A DNA stretch of 64,000 nt from Pontibacter mangrovi. Its GTDB lineage: Bacteria > Bacteroidota > Bacteroidia > Cytophagales > Hymenobacteraceae. A program made the translations under genes and the position numbers. Under the pieces are notes generated by a model. It was not told where the DNA came from, ran no database searches, and saw only the letters and a program-made list of their open reading frames with translations. This document shows, in pieces, positions 45,701-54,981 of this stretch (positions are counted from its first letter, which is position 1; every line of letters starts with the position of its first letter). The stretch spans positions 1 through 64,000 of the forward strand of contig NZ_VFRQ01000001.1 in assembly GCF_006385705.1 (NCBI RefSeq), written 5' to 3'.

Positions 45701-45876
45701 GGTTTGAGAATTTTTTTTCTTCATTCTCAGTGTGCAGACATGGTTGTTGCGCCATTGTAATTGAGCTATTTGTGGATTTTAGGAATATTGTATCGTTTTA
45801 GAGGTTAAATTATTGTGCAGAGGCTGAGATTTTTCGATAAAATTTATTATTATTGAGAAACTCACCTTTAAACACT

Positions 45877-46374
45877 ATGACCTTTAACACAGAAATTGGA
45901 ATCCACTCGTTTCGGAACGAGTGGCAGAAAGCTAGTCTGAGCATCATTTACACGTATGGCTTTCTGAGCCACGGGCATGAGAGCTTCTTTAAAAGGCACA
46001 AGATCACGAGCCAGCAGTATAATGCCCTTCGGATTTTGCGAGACCAGTTTCCCAAGCCTGTCTCTACTTCGTTTCTCCGCGAGAAGATGCTGGACAGAAT
46101 GTCGGACACATCCAGGCTAGTAAGCCGGCTGAGTGCCAAAGGCCTCGTGTCGGTTACCCAAAACCCTTCTGATAAACGCTTGGTTAATATCCTGATCACT
46201 CCGGAAGGAGAGGGGCTTTGCCAGGAGATCGAACGAAACCTGCATCAACTGGATGCCATGATGCAGGGGCTGACGCTGGAGGAGGCTGATACGCTGGTAG
46301 AGCTGCTTGGCAAAGTGCGCCAGTCTATTAAACAAGTGGAGGAAAATGCAACAGTGGAAGCTGTAAGCGCTTAA
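45877..46374 (+). CDS. MarR-family transcriptional regulator
   Basis: A 165-residue winged-helix regulator. The helical N-terminus (TYGFLSHGHESFFKRHKITSQQYNALRIL) leads into the DNA-binding helices and the wing (SRLVSRLSAKGLVSVTQNPSDKRLVNILIT), with the conserved D-x-R of MarR proteins (SDKR). The C-terminal helices form the dimer interface. The ATG at 45877 is preferred over a TTG eight codons upstream. No obvious target gene adjoins it; MarR proteins usually repress their own or a neighbouring gene in response to small ligands or oxidation. Confidence 0.9.
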   Translation: MTFNTEIGIHSFRNEWQKASLSIIYTYGFLSHGHESFFKRHKITSQQYNALRILRDQFPKPVSTSFLREKMLDRMSDTSRLVSRLSAKGLVSVTQNPSDKRLVNILITPEGEGLCQEIERNLHQLDAMMQGLTLEEADTLVELLGKVRQSIKQVEENATVEAVSA

Positions 46375-46390
46375 CAATCTTTAGTTCTTA

Positions 46391-46400
46391 AAGTATACTT
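46391..46400. repeat. AAGTATACTT palindrome after the MarR gene
   Basis: Two head-to-head overlapping motif copies form a perfect 10-base palindrome, 17 bases after the stop codon and just ahead of the terminator. Confidence 0.75.
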
Positions 46401-46419
46401 GCTCACCTTAAAGCGCAAA

Positions 46420-46469
46420 GAGGTGATGGAAGAGGCTGCAACCTTTTCCGTCACCTCTATTTTATTTTT
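46420..46469 (+). terminator. Terminator of the MarR gene
   Basis: A 16-bp stem (46420-46435 with 46442-46457, two G-T wobbles, loop CTGCAA) is followed by TATTTTATTTTT. Confidence 0.85.
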
Positions 46470-46688
46470 GTCCGGTTGGATGCCACCCCAAACAGAAGTA
46501 TGGCAATGCCAAGGTAGGAGAGCAGGGTGGTATTGTCGGTGGAAGATGCAAGACTGCGCCAGTCGCTCCGGGGCAGGGAAAAAATAACTTCGGCGCAGCA
46601 AAGGGAGAGGATTCATACTGCACTGCGTAAGCTGCTGATAGACAAGTTGTAGTGCAGGTGCTGCTAAAAGAAAAAAGCCGCCCAGCAT
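46457..46688 (-). pseudogene. Possible frameshifted remnant of a small membrane protein
   Basis: The minus-strand frame ending in TAG at 46457-46459 encodes a plausible C-terminus with one membrane helix (LLSYLGIAILLFGVASNR), but it has no ATG and is open only back to a TGA at 46613. A second frame upstream starts at an ATG at 46688 with another hydrophobic segment (GGFFLLAAPALQLVYQQL). One frame change would join them into a two-helix protein of about 80 residues. Its upstream half overlaps the leuS terminator. This could equally be chance coding in a spacer. Confidence 0.3.
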
Positions 46689-46708
46689 TTTGCTGAAGCG
46701 GCTTTTTA
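46671..46708 (-). terminator. Terminator of leuS
   Basis: On the minus strand AAAAAGCCGC pairs with GCGGCTTTTT, with an inner CAGCA/TGCTG stem, then a T run. It lies 28 bases after the leuS stop. Confidence 0.85.
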
Positions 46709-46735
46709 CGTCGTTAGTTGGTAAATGGGGATTAT

Positions 46736-49504
46736 TTATACCACCACGTTGATGATTTTGTTAGGGACAATAATAATTTTCTTTGGTGCTTTCCCGTCAA
46801 AAAACTTCGTAACCTGTTCCTCGGCCAGCACCGCCTTTTCAATTTCCTCGCGCGGGGCATCCAGGGCAAAAGTAAGCTTGGCGCGCATCTTACCATTTAC
46901 CGATACCGGGTATTCAAAGGTGTTCTCCACCAGGTACTCTTCCTTCCATTGCGGGAATTCGGCATAGCTGATGCTTTCCTTGTGGCCCAACTGCTCCCAC
47001 AACTCCTCGGTGATGTGCGGCGCGTAAGGGGAGAGGATGACGGTGAGCGGCTCCAGGATGGCGCGCTTGTGGCACTTGAGCTGGTTCAGCTCGTTCACGC
47101 AGATCATGAAGGTGGAAACAGACGTGTTGAACGAGAAGCGCTCGATGTCTTCCTCCACCTTTTTGATCGTCTTGTGCAGCGACTTCAGCTCCTCAGCCGT
47201 CGGCTCCTCGTCGGTTACCTGCAGGTTTCCCTGCTTGTCAAAGAACAGCTTCCAGTACTTCTTCAGGAACTTGTGCACGCCGTCCATGCCGTTGGTGTTC
47301 CAGGGCTTGAACTGCTCCAGCGGACCTAGGAACATCTCGTACATGCGCAGCGTGTCTGCTCCCTGGCGCTCCACAATGTCGTCTGGGTTCACCACGTTAT
47401 ACTTCGACTTCGACATTTTCTCGATCTCCACACCGCAGATATACTTGCAATCTTCCAATATAAATTCGGCGTCGGCGTTCTCCGGTCTCCAGCTCTTGAA
47501 AGCCTCCAGGTCCAACACGTCGTTGTCGACGATGTTCACGTCCACGTGCAGCGGCGATGTCTCATATTGATCTTTCAGGCCGAAGGAAACATACTTGTTC
47601 GTGCCGTTGATGCGGTACACGAAGTTCGAACGTCCCTGGATCATGCCCTGGTTGATGAGCTTTTTAAACGGCTCCTGTTCCACTACCAGCCCCAAGTCAT
47701 ACATAAACTTGTTCCAGAAGCGAGAGTACAGCAAATGGCCCGTGGCGTGCTCAGAGCCCCCGATGTAGAGGTCCACGTTGCGCCAGTACTTTACAACATC
47801 CTCATCGGCAAAGGCACTGTCGTTCTGCGGGTCCATGTAGCGGTACCAGTACCAGCTACTTCCTGCCCAACCCGGCATAGTGCTCAGTTCATACTCATAT
47901 TGATTCTCATACTTCCAGTCCACGGCGCGGCCCAGTGGCGGCTCGCCTGTTTCGGTGGGCAGGTACTGGTCGATCTTTGGCAACTCCAGCGGCAGCTCCT
48001 CCACTTTGATCAGGTGCGGCACGCCGTCTTTAAAGTATACCGGCACCGGCTCGCCCCAATACCGCTGGCGGCTGAACACGGCATCACGCATGCGGTACTG
48101 CGTGCGGCCTTTGCCTACGCCCAGCTCCTCGGCTTTGGCGATGCCTGCTTTGATAGCCTCTTTCACCTCCAGCCCGTTCAAAAAGCCGGAGTTGATGATC
48201 TTGCCTTCTTTGCCTGCGTAGGCTTCCTCCTCAATGTTGCCGCCTTCCACTACCTGCGGAATCGGCAGGCCGAAGTGCTTGGCGAAGGCATAATCGCGGC
48301 TATCGTGGCCCGGAACGGCCATGACGGCTCCTGTACCGTAACCAGCTAGTACGTAATCGGCAATCCAGATTTGTACTTTATCGCCGGAAAGCGGGTTGAC
48401 GGCGTAAGCGCCTGTAAACACGCCGCTTACGGTTTTTACATCCGTCATGCGCTCGCGCTCCGAGCGGTTCTTGGCCACGTTCACGTACTCCTCCACCGCA
48501 GCGCGTTGCTCCGCTGTCGTAATTTGCTCCACCAGCTCATGCTCCGGCGCCAGCACCACAAACGACACCCCGAAAATTGTATCGATACGGGTGGTAAATA
48601 CTTTGATCTTATCCGCTGCGCCTTCTATAGAAAAATCCAGCTCGGCGCCCACGGATTTACCGATCCAGTTGCGCTGCATCTCCTTGATCGGCTCCGGCCA
48701 GTCTATAGTTTCCAGGCCCTGCAGCAAACGCTCCGCATAGGCGGTGATGCGCATCATCCACTGGCGCATTTTCTTGCGCTCTACCGGGTAGCCGCCGCGC
48801 TCCGACACGCCGCCTACTACTTCGTCGTTGGCCAGCACCGTTCCCAGGGCAGGGCACCAGTTCACCACGGCTTCGGCCACGTATGTCAGTCTATACTTGA
48901 GCAGAATTTCTGACTGCTGCTGCTCGTTCATACTTTTCCACTCTTCAGCGGTAAAGGCGGGGGTGTCTTCGTCGCAGGCAGCGTTCACGTTGGCGTTTCC
49001 GTTGGCTTCGAACGCAGCGATGATCTTGTCTATGCTTTCCGCTCTATCAGAAGTGTAGTTGTAGTAGCTGTTAAACAGCTGCATGAAGATCCACTGCGTC
49101 CATTTGTAGTAGTTGGGTTCATAGGTGCGGATTTCGCGCTCCCAGTCAAAAGAGAAACCGATGTTCTTCAGCTGCTCCACGTAGCGTTCAATGTTCTGCT
49201 CGGTGGTGATGGCCGGGTGCTGGCCCGTCTGGATGGCGTACTGCTCGGCTGGCAGACCAAAGGCGTCGAAGCCCATCGGGTGCAGCACATTATAACCTTT
49301 CAGGCGCTTGTAGCGGCTCACGATGTCAGAGGCGATGTAGCCAAGCGGGTGGCCCACATGCAGGCCCGCGCCGGAAGGGTACGGGAACATATCCAGGGCG
49401 TAGTACTTTGGCTTATCACTGGTGGCCGTGGCTTTAAACGTCTGGTTCTCTTCCCAGTAACGCTGCCACTTCTTCTCAATCTGGTTGAAATTATACTCTG
49501 ACAT
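46736..49504 (-). CDS. leuS: Leucyl-tRNA synthetase
   Basis: The 922-residue class I synthetase charging tRNA-Leu. The HIGH-type motif is seen in [18 protein letters not shown], the catalytic KMSKS in [15 protein letters not shown], and a CP1 editing domain lies between (about residues 220-430, with [13 protein letters not shown]). Length and order are those of bacterial LeuRS. It is apparently monocistronic with its own terminator. Two TATACTT copies in tandem lie just upstream of its start (49515-49527). Confidence 0.97.
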   Translation of the reverse strand: MSEYNFNQIEKKWQRYWEENQTFKATATSDKPKYYALDMFPYPSGAGLHVGHPLGYIASDIVSRYKRLKGYNVLHPMGFDAFGLPAEQYAIQTGQHPAITTEQNIERYVEQLKNIGFSFDWEREIRTYEPNYYKWTQWIFMQLFNSYYNYTSDRAESIDKIIAAFEANGNANVNAACDEDTPAFTAEEWKSMNEQQQSEILLKYRLTYVAEAVVNWCPALGTVLANDEVVGGVSERGGYPVERKKMRQWMMRITAYAERLLQGLETIDWPEPIKEMQRNWIGKSVGAELDFSIEGAADKIKVFTTRIDTIFGVSFVVLAPEHELVEQITTAEQRAAVEEYVNVAKNRSERERMTDVKTVSGVFTGAYAVNPLSGDKVQIWIADYVLAGYGTGAVMAVPGHDSRDYAFAKHFGLPIPQVVEGGNIEEEAYAGKEGKIINSGFLNGLEVKEAIKAGIAKAEELGVGKGRTQYRMRDAVFSRQRYWGEPVPVYFKDGVPHLIKVEELPLELPKIDQYLPTETGEPPLGRAVDWKYENQYEYELSTMPGWAGSSWYWYRYMDPQNDSAFADEDVVKYWRNVDLYIGGSEHATGHLLYSRFWNKFMYDLGLVVEQEPFKKLINQGMIQGRSNFVYRINGTNKYVSFGLKDQYETSPLHVDVNIVDNDVLDLEAFKSWRPENADAEFILEDCKYICGVEIEKMSKSKYNVVNPDDIVERQGADTLRMYEMFLGPLEQFKPWNTNGMDGVHKFLKKYWKLFFDKQGNLQVTDEEPTAEELKSLHKTIKKVEEDIERFSFNTSVSTFMICVNELNQLKCHKRAILEPLTVILSPYAPHITEELWEQLGHKESISYAEFPQWKEEYLVENTFEYPVSVNGKMRAKLTFALDAPREEIEKAVLAEEQVTKFFDGKAPKKIIIVPNKIINVVV

Positions 49505-49678
49505 CTTGTATCGCTATACTTATACTTTAAAGTTGAAGTGCTAAGATAATTCTAAAATGTTAAATGTTGCATGTTCCGGTGCCGGAAAGGGGGGCTGCGC
49601 GTATTATTTATACTTTCCCAGTCATATTGTATCGGGCTACGTATATTTGCTGAAATTTAAACAGCACAGAAGGCATTT

Positions 49679-49879
49679 ATGGCGATTTCACTCGACAACC
49701 TCCGCAGAGGCAAGAAGTACAGGCTTACGAACTATGGCGAAACCCATGAGTTTCAGGTGGTGGAGATGCCGCAGGAGGAGGTGTACCGTGTAAAGGACCT
49801 GCTGACGCTGGAGACATACCTGCTGAACGACCTGATCAAGTATGGCAAAGGCAAAGACTACGACCTGGAAGAGCTGTAG
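49679..49879 (+). CDS. Small conserved hypothetical protein
   Basis: A 66-residue soluble protein: MAISLDNLRRGKKYRLTNYG at its start, then an acidic C-terminal half (LTLETYLLNDLIKYGKGKDYDLEEL). The beta-strand pattern early and helix late suggest a small SH3-like or barrel fold, but I do not recognise it. Codon use is like its neighbours, and the ATG is the only sensible start. It converges on the next gene with two bases between stop codons. Confidence 0.7.
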   Translation: MAISLDNLRRGKKYRLTNYGETHEFQVVEMPQEEVYRVKDLLTLETYLLNDLIKYGKGKDYDLEEL

Positions 49880-49881
49880 CC

Positions 49882-50151
49882 CTAGCCGCGGCTAACGCTG
49901 CCTTTTTTCTCCCAGTGGCTTTTTAAGATCACATTGCCCTGTGGTTGCCGCACGATGCGGCGCACAAAACGCTCCCCGGCTATACTTCCGTCTTCGTTGC
50001 GTTTGCCTATAAACAACGTCACAGGCTCGCCCAGTTCGTTGGTGATAAACGTGATGTCTTTTCCGGAGAATTTCTGATCAAAGCGCTGCTGCGGCTCATA
50101 TACTTTCTCTAAAAGTTTTTCGAGTTTGGGGCTGATCGGCATGGGTGACAC
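49882..50151 (-). CDS. Small hypothetical protein
   Basis: An 89-residue basic protein without signal or membrane segment. ITFITNELGEPVTLFIGKRNEDGSIAGERFVRRI resembles a small beta-sheet unit with a conserved-looking GERFVR. The function is unknown. Its stop codon nearly abuts that of the 49679 gene, and a TAGCCGCGGCTA palindrome spans its last codons. Confidence 0.6.
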   Translation of the reverse strand: MSPMPISPKLEKLLEKVYEPQQRFDQKFSGKDITFITNELGEPVTLFIGKRNEDGSIAGERFVRRIVRQPQGNVILKSHWEKKGSVSRG

Positions 50152-50209
50152 GTTGTATCAATATGTATCTTATACTTCTGGTAAGTGTACCGCTGTTTAG
50201 TAAAAGTAG

Positions 50210-50614
50210 TTACGCACCGCTGGTTAGCCACTTAAATGCCGTATCAGGGCTGTAAAAAGTTCTGAGATCGATTTGTCCGGGGCGCAGTTCCTGTACCTGG
50301 TCAAACATCTTCAAGGTTATGAGTTCCTGCATGGCATCAGAGGGGATCACGCGCGCATAGCGCTCCAGCCGGAGCCTCTTCAGGAAATCGGCGCCAAACG
50401 CGGAGGCCCAGCGCTGCAGGCCCACATCCATACTAATGCCCGCGCTGTTGATCGAAAGAAACAGCCTTAGGCCGTGCTCCAGGCATTCCTCCAGACTTTT
50501 CGAAAAAGCTTGCTTAAACTCCTCATCCGTTGGCTGCCTCAGCCAGGTAAGCTTCAGCAGGCTTAATCCGGGCTCTACTTCCACGGTGGCGTACTCTTTT
50601 TGTAACACAAGCAT
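50210..50614 (-). CDS. Hypothetical protein, SpoIIAA/STAS-like
   Basis: A 134-residue cytosolic protein. The pattern VEPGLSLLKLTWLRQPTDEEFKQAF, then EHGLRLFLSINSAG and RYARVIPSDAMQE, is that of small Bacteroidota proteins with a STAS/SpoIIAA-like fold, in which an early strand, helix and central strand alternate. No catalytic residues are evident. The function is unknown. It is divergent from the GIY-YIG-like gene. Confidence 0.65.
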   Translation of the reverse strand: MLVLQKEYATVEVEPGLSLLKLTWLRQPTDEEFKQAFSKSLEECLEHGLRLFLSINSAGISMDVGLQRWASAFGADFLKRLRLERYARVIPSDAMQELITLKMFDQVQELRPGQIDLRTFYSPDTAFKWLTSGA

Positions 50615-50798
50615 AGGCAGGCTTTCAGAAGAGGTGTGCGATGTTTTTCTATAGATTATTACTACGTAAGCGAAGTATAGGTGTAAAGTATTGGGTAAGA
50701 TTTTCTAAAACTAAGGGAATGTTTGGATATTCCATGCGATTATCGGCTAACGCTGCGTTCTATGGATCGTATAGTATGAACGAACGGAAGGGAATTTT

Positions 50799-51095
50799 AT
50801 GCAAGCACATCAGCCGCACTACTTTGTGTATATTTTTAGCGACCAACCCCGCGAGAAGGTGGAGATAGGCGTTTCAGGAGACCTGCAGGAACTGTCGCAC
50901 ACTATGGCACTGCCAACAGAGAGTAGCCTGCCTTCTCAACCGGCAAGGCTGGTGTACTACGAGCATTACCGCCAGGAGGAGGAGGCGCGAAGCCGCGAGC
51001 AGCAGCTGAAAAAGGGCAACCACGACGCCACCATCCGCCTAGTGGAGTCGATGAACCCCAACTGGCTAGACCTGAGCGATACGTTGGTTGATTAG
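50799..51095 (+). CDS. Degenerate GIY-YIG domain protein
   Basis: A 98-residue protein that aligns by eye with single-domain GIY-YIG nucleases. FVYIFSD stands for GIY, VEIGVSGDL for YIG, RLVYYEHYRQEEEARSREQQLKKG for the C-terminal half with the catalytic-type Glu, and ESMNPNWLDLS is the usual ending. The Tyr of YIG and the Arg expected about ten residues later (here QELSHT) are missing, so nuclease activity is doubtful. The ATG at 50799 gives a full-length domain. Confidence 0.75.
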   Translation: MQAHQPHYFVYIFSDQPREKVEIGVSGDLQELSHTMALPTESSLPSQPARLVYYEHYRQEEEARSREQQLKKGNHDATIRLVESMNPNWLDLSDTLVD

Positions 51096-51234
51096 GGCTC
51101 GGCTTTGCGCTTAGCAGCTTTTGCGCCGAAACGCCGCATTCCAGTGGACTTTGGTGCTTCAGTTGTTTACCTTTGCCCATGTCTGCGTGGCAAGGCATCT
51201 TTTCCATTGTATGCCTTCTTAAGATTTATCTACT

Positions 51235-52233
51235 TTGCTAAAAAAAATCAATAACCTCAGCGAGAATATTCGGCTGCAGCTGTTTGTTGTGCTGGTGGGC
51301 GTGGTGCTTCTGATCGCCAAATTCCTGGCCTTCATGCTCACAAACTCCAACGCCATCCTTACCGACGCGCTGGAATCAATCATCAACGTGGTGGCCGGTG
51401 CTTTCTCCCTGTACAGCCTGGTGCTCTCGGCCCGGCCCAAAGATGAGAACCACCCTTACGGGCACGGCAAAATCGAGTTTGTGGCCGCCACCTTGGAAGG
51501 GGCGCTTATTCTGGTGGCCGGCGGTGCCATTATCGTCAAATCCATACTTAACCTGATCAAGCCTATCCCGCTTTACCAACTGGACCTGGGCATTATCCTG
51601 ACCGCCGCAGCGGGACTGGTAAACTATATTGTAGGATTTATTACGGAGCGGAAAGGCAGGCAGAACAACTCGCTGGTGCTGGCTGCGGGTGGCAAGCACC
51701 TTAAAACTGACGCTTACTCTACGGTGGGTATTCTCATTGGGCTTTTGCTCATATACATTACCGGCATGGTGTGGCTCGATAGTGTGGTGGCGATTGCTTT
51801 CGGGCTGATGATCGGCTTTACCGGCTACCGCATTCTCAGGTCTTCCATTGCAGGCATCATGGATGAAGCAGACTATGAGCTACTGCAGCGCATTGTGCAG
51901 GCCCTGAGCGAAAACCGCCGCGAGAACTGGATCGACATACACAACCTGCGCGTTATCAAGTATGGCTCCACGCTCCACATTGACTGCCACCTGACGGTGC
52001 CCTGGTACCTGAACGTGCAGGAGGCGCACGACGAGGTGGAGGCCGTGGCGCAGCTGGTGCGGGAGAAGATCGACCCAAGCATAGAGCTCTTCATTCATAC
52101 TGACCCCTGCATTTTGCCGTCCTGTGCGGTGTGCACTAAATCCGATTGCCAGGTGCGCCGGCAGCCATTCCGGGAGCGGGTGGAGTGGGATTTCGAGAAA
52201 GTGATCGCGGACCGTAAACATGGCTTGTACTAA
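51235..52233 (+). CDS. Cation diffusion facilitator family transporter
   Basis: A 332-residue CDF metal/proton antiporter with six transmembrane helices (residues 15-210). The metal-site motifs are SNAILTDALESIINVV and HPYGHGKIEF. The cytosolic C-terminal domain is followed by an unusual cysteine cluster: Cys292, 297, 300 and 305. Zn, Fe, Mn, Co or Cd are possible substrates. The start is TTG at 51235, as no in-frame ATG gives the first helix. Its stop codon directly abuts the panE ATG, so the two are cotranscribed. Confidence 0.9.
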   Translation: MLKKINNLSENIRLQLFVVLVGVVLLIAKFLAFMLTNSNAILTDALESIINVVAGAFSLYSLVLSARPKDENHPYGHGKIEFVAATLEGALILVAGGAIIVKSILNLIKPIPLYQLDLGIILTAAAGLVNYIVGFITERKGRQNNSLVLAAGGKHLKTDAYSTVGILIGLLLIYITGMVWLDSVVAIAFGLMIGFTGYRILRSSIAGIMDEADYELLQRIVQALSENRRENWIDIHNLRVIKYGSTLHIDCHLTVPWYLNVQEAHDEVEAVAQLVREKIDPSIELFIHTDPCILPSCAVCTKSDCQVRRQPFRERVEWDFEKVIADRKHGLY

Positions 52234-53169
52234 ATGGAAAATCAAAAGTATAGAATAGCTGTCGTGGGCATTGGCGGCGTGGGCGGCTACTACGGCGGCA
52301 GGCTGGCGCAGCGCTTTGCCGGAGACGATAAGTATGAAATCATCTTTGTAGCCAGAGGCGCGCACAAAGAGAAAATAGAGCAGGAAGGGCTGAAGCTGGA
52401 ACTGGAGCAGGAAACCCTGACAGTGCTCCCAGATGTGGTGACGGACAAGCCTGGAGAGCTCGGACAACTCGACCTCATCCTGTTCTGCGTGAAGAGCTAC
52501 AGCCTGGAGCAGGTGGCCGAGCAGTTTGCCCCAAGTATAACTTCGGAGACCATGATTTTGCCCTTGCTGAATGGCGTGGAAAGTATAGAATACCTGCAGC
52601 GGCGCTTCCCGGAGGCGCAGGTGCTGTGGGGCTGCGTGTACATCATCTCCAGCATCAAAGCACCCGGCGTGGTGCAGGTGCAGGGCAAGTATAACCGCCT
52701 AGTGTGGGGCAACCCAAAGCTCCCGCAGGATAAACTACAGCATATAAAATGGCTTTTCGACGATGCCGGTATCAATCACGAATACTATGAGCAGGAGGTA
52801 GAGGCGAAGGTATGGGAGAAATTCTCGTTTATCTCGCCGGTGGCCAGCCTTACCTCGCTTACGCATCAAAGTATGGGCCGGATCATGGAGCAGGAGCCGC
52901 TGCGGCAGCAACTACAGCAGTTGATGCAGGAACTGGTACAGGTGGCAAAAGCCAAAGGTATACACCTGCCGCAGGACATGGTGGCGCGCAACCTAGCGGT
53001 GGTGGAGAAACTGCCGCAGGGGGCTACCTCCTCCATGGAGCGCGACTTTGCGGACGGCAACAGAACCGAGCTGGAAAACCTGACCGGCTACATTGTGCGG
53101 GAGGCCGAGAAGTACAGGGTGGAGGTGCCGATTTATGAGCAGGTATACCGGGAGCTGAAGGGTCTTTAA
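52234..53169 (+). CDS. panE: 2-dehydropantoate 2-reductase
   Basis: A 311-residue NADPH-dependent ketopantoate reductase of pantothenate (CoA) synthesis. The N-terminal Rossmann motif is VVGIGGVGGYYGG (residues 9-21). LLNGVESIEYL and the C-terminal helical domain with SSMERDFADGNRTELENLTGY, including the family's SM-x-D-x-x-x-G-R/N-x-x-E substrate signature, are present. It starts immediately after the CDF gene stop. The family includes other ketoacid reductases, but the motif fit is good. Confidence 0.9.
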   Translation: MENQKYRIAVVGIGGVGGYYGGRLAQRFAGDDKYEIIFVARGAHKEKIEQEGLKLELEQETLTVLPDVVTDKPGELGQLDLILFCVKSYSLEQVAEQFAPSITSETMILPLLNGVESIEYLQRRFPEAQVLWGCVYIISSIKAPGVVQVQGKYNRLVWGNPKLPQDKLQHIKWLFDDAGINHEYYEQEVEAKVWEKFSFISPVASLTSLTHQSMGRIMEQEPLRQQLQQLMQELVQVAKAKGIHLPQDMVARNLAVVEKLPQGATSSMERDFADGNRTELENLTGYIVREAEKYRVEVPIYEQVYRELKGL

Positions 53170-53295
53170 TTGTTAAATTGTTAGATTGTTAAATGGTTGG
53201 TTCAGTTAGAGTAAGAATTTCATGAGTGCTAATTATTGCTTTCGTGCTTTATTTACTCAAGAAACAACCAGCAACCAACAACTAACAACCAACAA
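53170..53295. repeat. Simple-word inverted repeats between panE and dprA
   Basis: ATTGTTAAATTGTTAGATTG words after panE face AACAACCAGCAACCAACAAC words before the dprA stop. The two sets are roughly complementary, as at 32951-33106. Confidence 0.45.
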
Positions 53296-54411
53296 TCACA
53301 ACAGCATAAACCGCTTACCCGGCAGCGCCTTTACCATTCCTTTAAACTCCAGCCCTAACAGCACCGAGGCCAGCAGACTTATAGGCACCTGTGCCTTCCA
53401 ACTCAGGTTGTCCATGTGCTCCTCGCGGCTTTGCTGCAGCACTTGTAGTACTTTGAGTTCATCCTCGTTAAATTCAGTGGGGTCGAAGGCGGAGGTTTTC
53501 TTTTTGGCAGCGGCCTCATCCTCCAAATCCCAGTTCAGCAGCTCCACCAGGTCCTGCACCGAAGTATAAGCCACGGCTTTCAGCGATTTGATCAGGTGGT
53601 TGGTACCTTCCGAAACAGGAGAAGTGATATTGCCCGGCACAGCCATTACCTCCTTGTCATAGCTGTGGGCGATGTCGGCGGTGATAAGGGTGCCGCTTTT
53701 CATAGCAGCTTCTACTACAATGGTGCAGTCGCTCATGCCGGCGATGATGCGGTTGCGGGCCGGAAAGCGCGGGGCATCGGGTTTGGTGCCGAAGGGGTTT
53801 TCGGTTATCAAGCCACCCTGCGTGAGCATGCGTTCGGCATACTTGCGGTGCACGGCCGGGTAAATCGTCTCGGGTCCGCTGGCCATCACACCGATGGTAG
53901 GCAAGCCCGCCTGCAGCGCCGCCCGGTGCGCCACCACGTCCACGCCATAAGCCAGTCCGCTCACGATCATGGCGCTATAGGGCTTCAGTTCCTCCACAAT
54001 GCGCTCCGTTACCGTCTGGCCATAAGTGGTTATCTGCCTGGTGCCTACCATGCTGATGATGCGGCGTTGGTTGAGGTTGGCGTTGCCCCGGAAGTATAAA
54101 AGCGTGGGCGCATCCGGAGTTTGTTTCAGCCGGTCCGGAAACCTGGGCGAAGTATAAAACAGCAGCTGCACCTCCTCTTCCTCCGCACGCTTTACCCACT
54201 CCTCCGCCTGCAGCAGCGTGGCTCTGGCGTTCTCTTTTATACTTTGGATGAGTTTGGGCCCCACGCCCGGGATCTTTTGCAACCTGGCCGGCGGTGCCTC
54301 AAAAACAGCCTTTGGCGAGCCGCAATAGCTCACGAGCTGGCGCGTTAGCTGGGCACCCACACCGGGCATGCGGGTAATGGCAACCTCGTAGATATTCTGT
54401 TCCTCTACCAT
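53296..54411 (-). CDS. dprA: DNA-processing protein DprA
   Basis: A 371-residue protein that protects incoming single-stranded DNA and loads RecA during natural transformation. An N-terminal helix-hairpin-helix region (MPGVGAQL, IPGVGPKLI) precedes the Rossmann-like DprA domain with SMVGTRQITTYGQ, VSGLAYGVDVVAHRAAL and FPARNRIIAGMSD. A C-terminal winged helix (DELKVLQVLQQ) closes it. DprA is widespread, so it hints at but does not prove competence. The merR-type gene at 54433 lies 21 bases upstream on the same strand. Confidence 0.94.
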   Translation of the reverse strand: MVEEQNIYEVAITRMPGVGAQLTRQLVSYCGSPKAVFEAPPARLQKIPGVGPKLIQSIKENARATLLQAEEWVKRAEEEEVQLLFYTSPRFPDRLKQTPDAPTLLYFRGNANLNQRRIISMVGTRQITTYGQTVTERIVEELKPYSAMIVSGLAYGVDVVAHRAALQAGLPTIGVMASGPETIYPAVHRKYAERMLTQGGLITENPFGTKPDAPRFPARNRIIAGMSDCTIVVEAAMKSGTLITADIAHSYDKEVMAVPGNITSPVSEGTNHLIKSLKAVAYTSVQDLVELLNWDLEDEAAAKKKTSAFDPTEFNEDELKVLQVLQQSREEHMDNLSWKAQVPISLLASVLLGLEFKGMVKALPGKRFMLL

Positions 54412-54432
54412 AGGTAAAGAACTACGCAGCTT

Positions 54433-54780
54433 TTAGGCTTTGGTGTTCAGTTGGTCTTTGATGCCCAGCAGAAACGCCTTTACCTTCTCCAAAGATTCCA
54501 CCATCTCCATCTTGTCCTTGGCCTGCACCGGCTTGTTTTTCATCACCTCACGGGCACCCTGTATGGTATAGCCGCGCTCCTTTACCAGGTGATAGATGGT
54601 GCGCAGCGTCTCTATGTCTTTGGAAGTATACTGCCGGTTGCCTTTCTTATTCTTCTTCGGTTTGATTTGCTCAAACTCGGTTTCCCAAAAGCGAATGAGC
54701 GATGGGGCTACGTCGAACATGCCGGCTACCTCGCCGATGGTATAGTATTGCTTCTCTATTTCTTTTTCCTTGTATGGCAT
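54433..54780 (-). CDS. MerR-family transcriptional regulator
   Basis: A 115-residue MerR-type winged-helix protein. YYTIGEVAGMFDVAPSLIRFWE is the recognition HTH and KGNRQYTSKDIETLRTIYHLVKERGYTI is the wing and following helix. The C-terminal dimer helix is short and there is no effector domain or cysteine ligand set. It is likely cotranscribed with dprA, 21 bases downstream. Targets are unknown; the alaS promoter in the divergent spacer is one candidate. Confidence 0.88.
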   Translation of the reverse strand: MPYKEKEIEKQYYTIGEVAGMFDVAPSLIRFWETEFEQIKPKKNKKGNRQYTSKDIETLRTIYHLVKERGYTIQGAREVMKNKPVQAKDKMEMVESLEKVKAFLLGIKDQLNTKA

Positions 54781-54852
54781 AATGGTCTGTCTTTAATAAG
54801 GCAATGCAGGCGTAATTTTTAAGCAATTGTTCCTGATTACGGCTAAATATGC

Positions 54853-54860
54853 TACTTTTG
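54853..54860 (+). promoter_or_regulatory. Candidate -7 element of alaS
   Basis: TACTTTTG fits TAnnTTTG and would give a leader of about 115 bases. A TTG at 54827 is 23 bases upstream, slightly far for a -33 element. Confidence 0.45.
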
Positions 54861-54981
54861 CCTATAATGTGCTTGTAGGTAAGTGTCAGGTTAATGGCAT
54901 TACCGTTTGGCAAAAATTAGATATTTTTCGCTCTTAAACAACAAGTATAGCACTTAGTATCTAAAGGCTTAACACTCATAC

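Noticed and set aside
54861-54981. A riboswitch or T-box in the alaS leader
   Set aside because: The leader of about 115 bases shows no terminator hairpin or T-box-like TGGNACC element.
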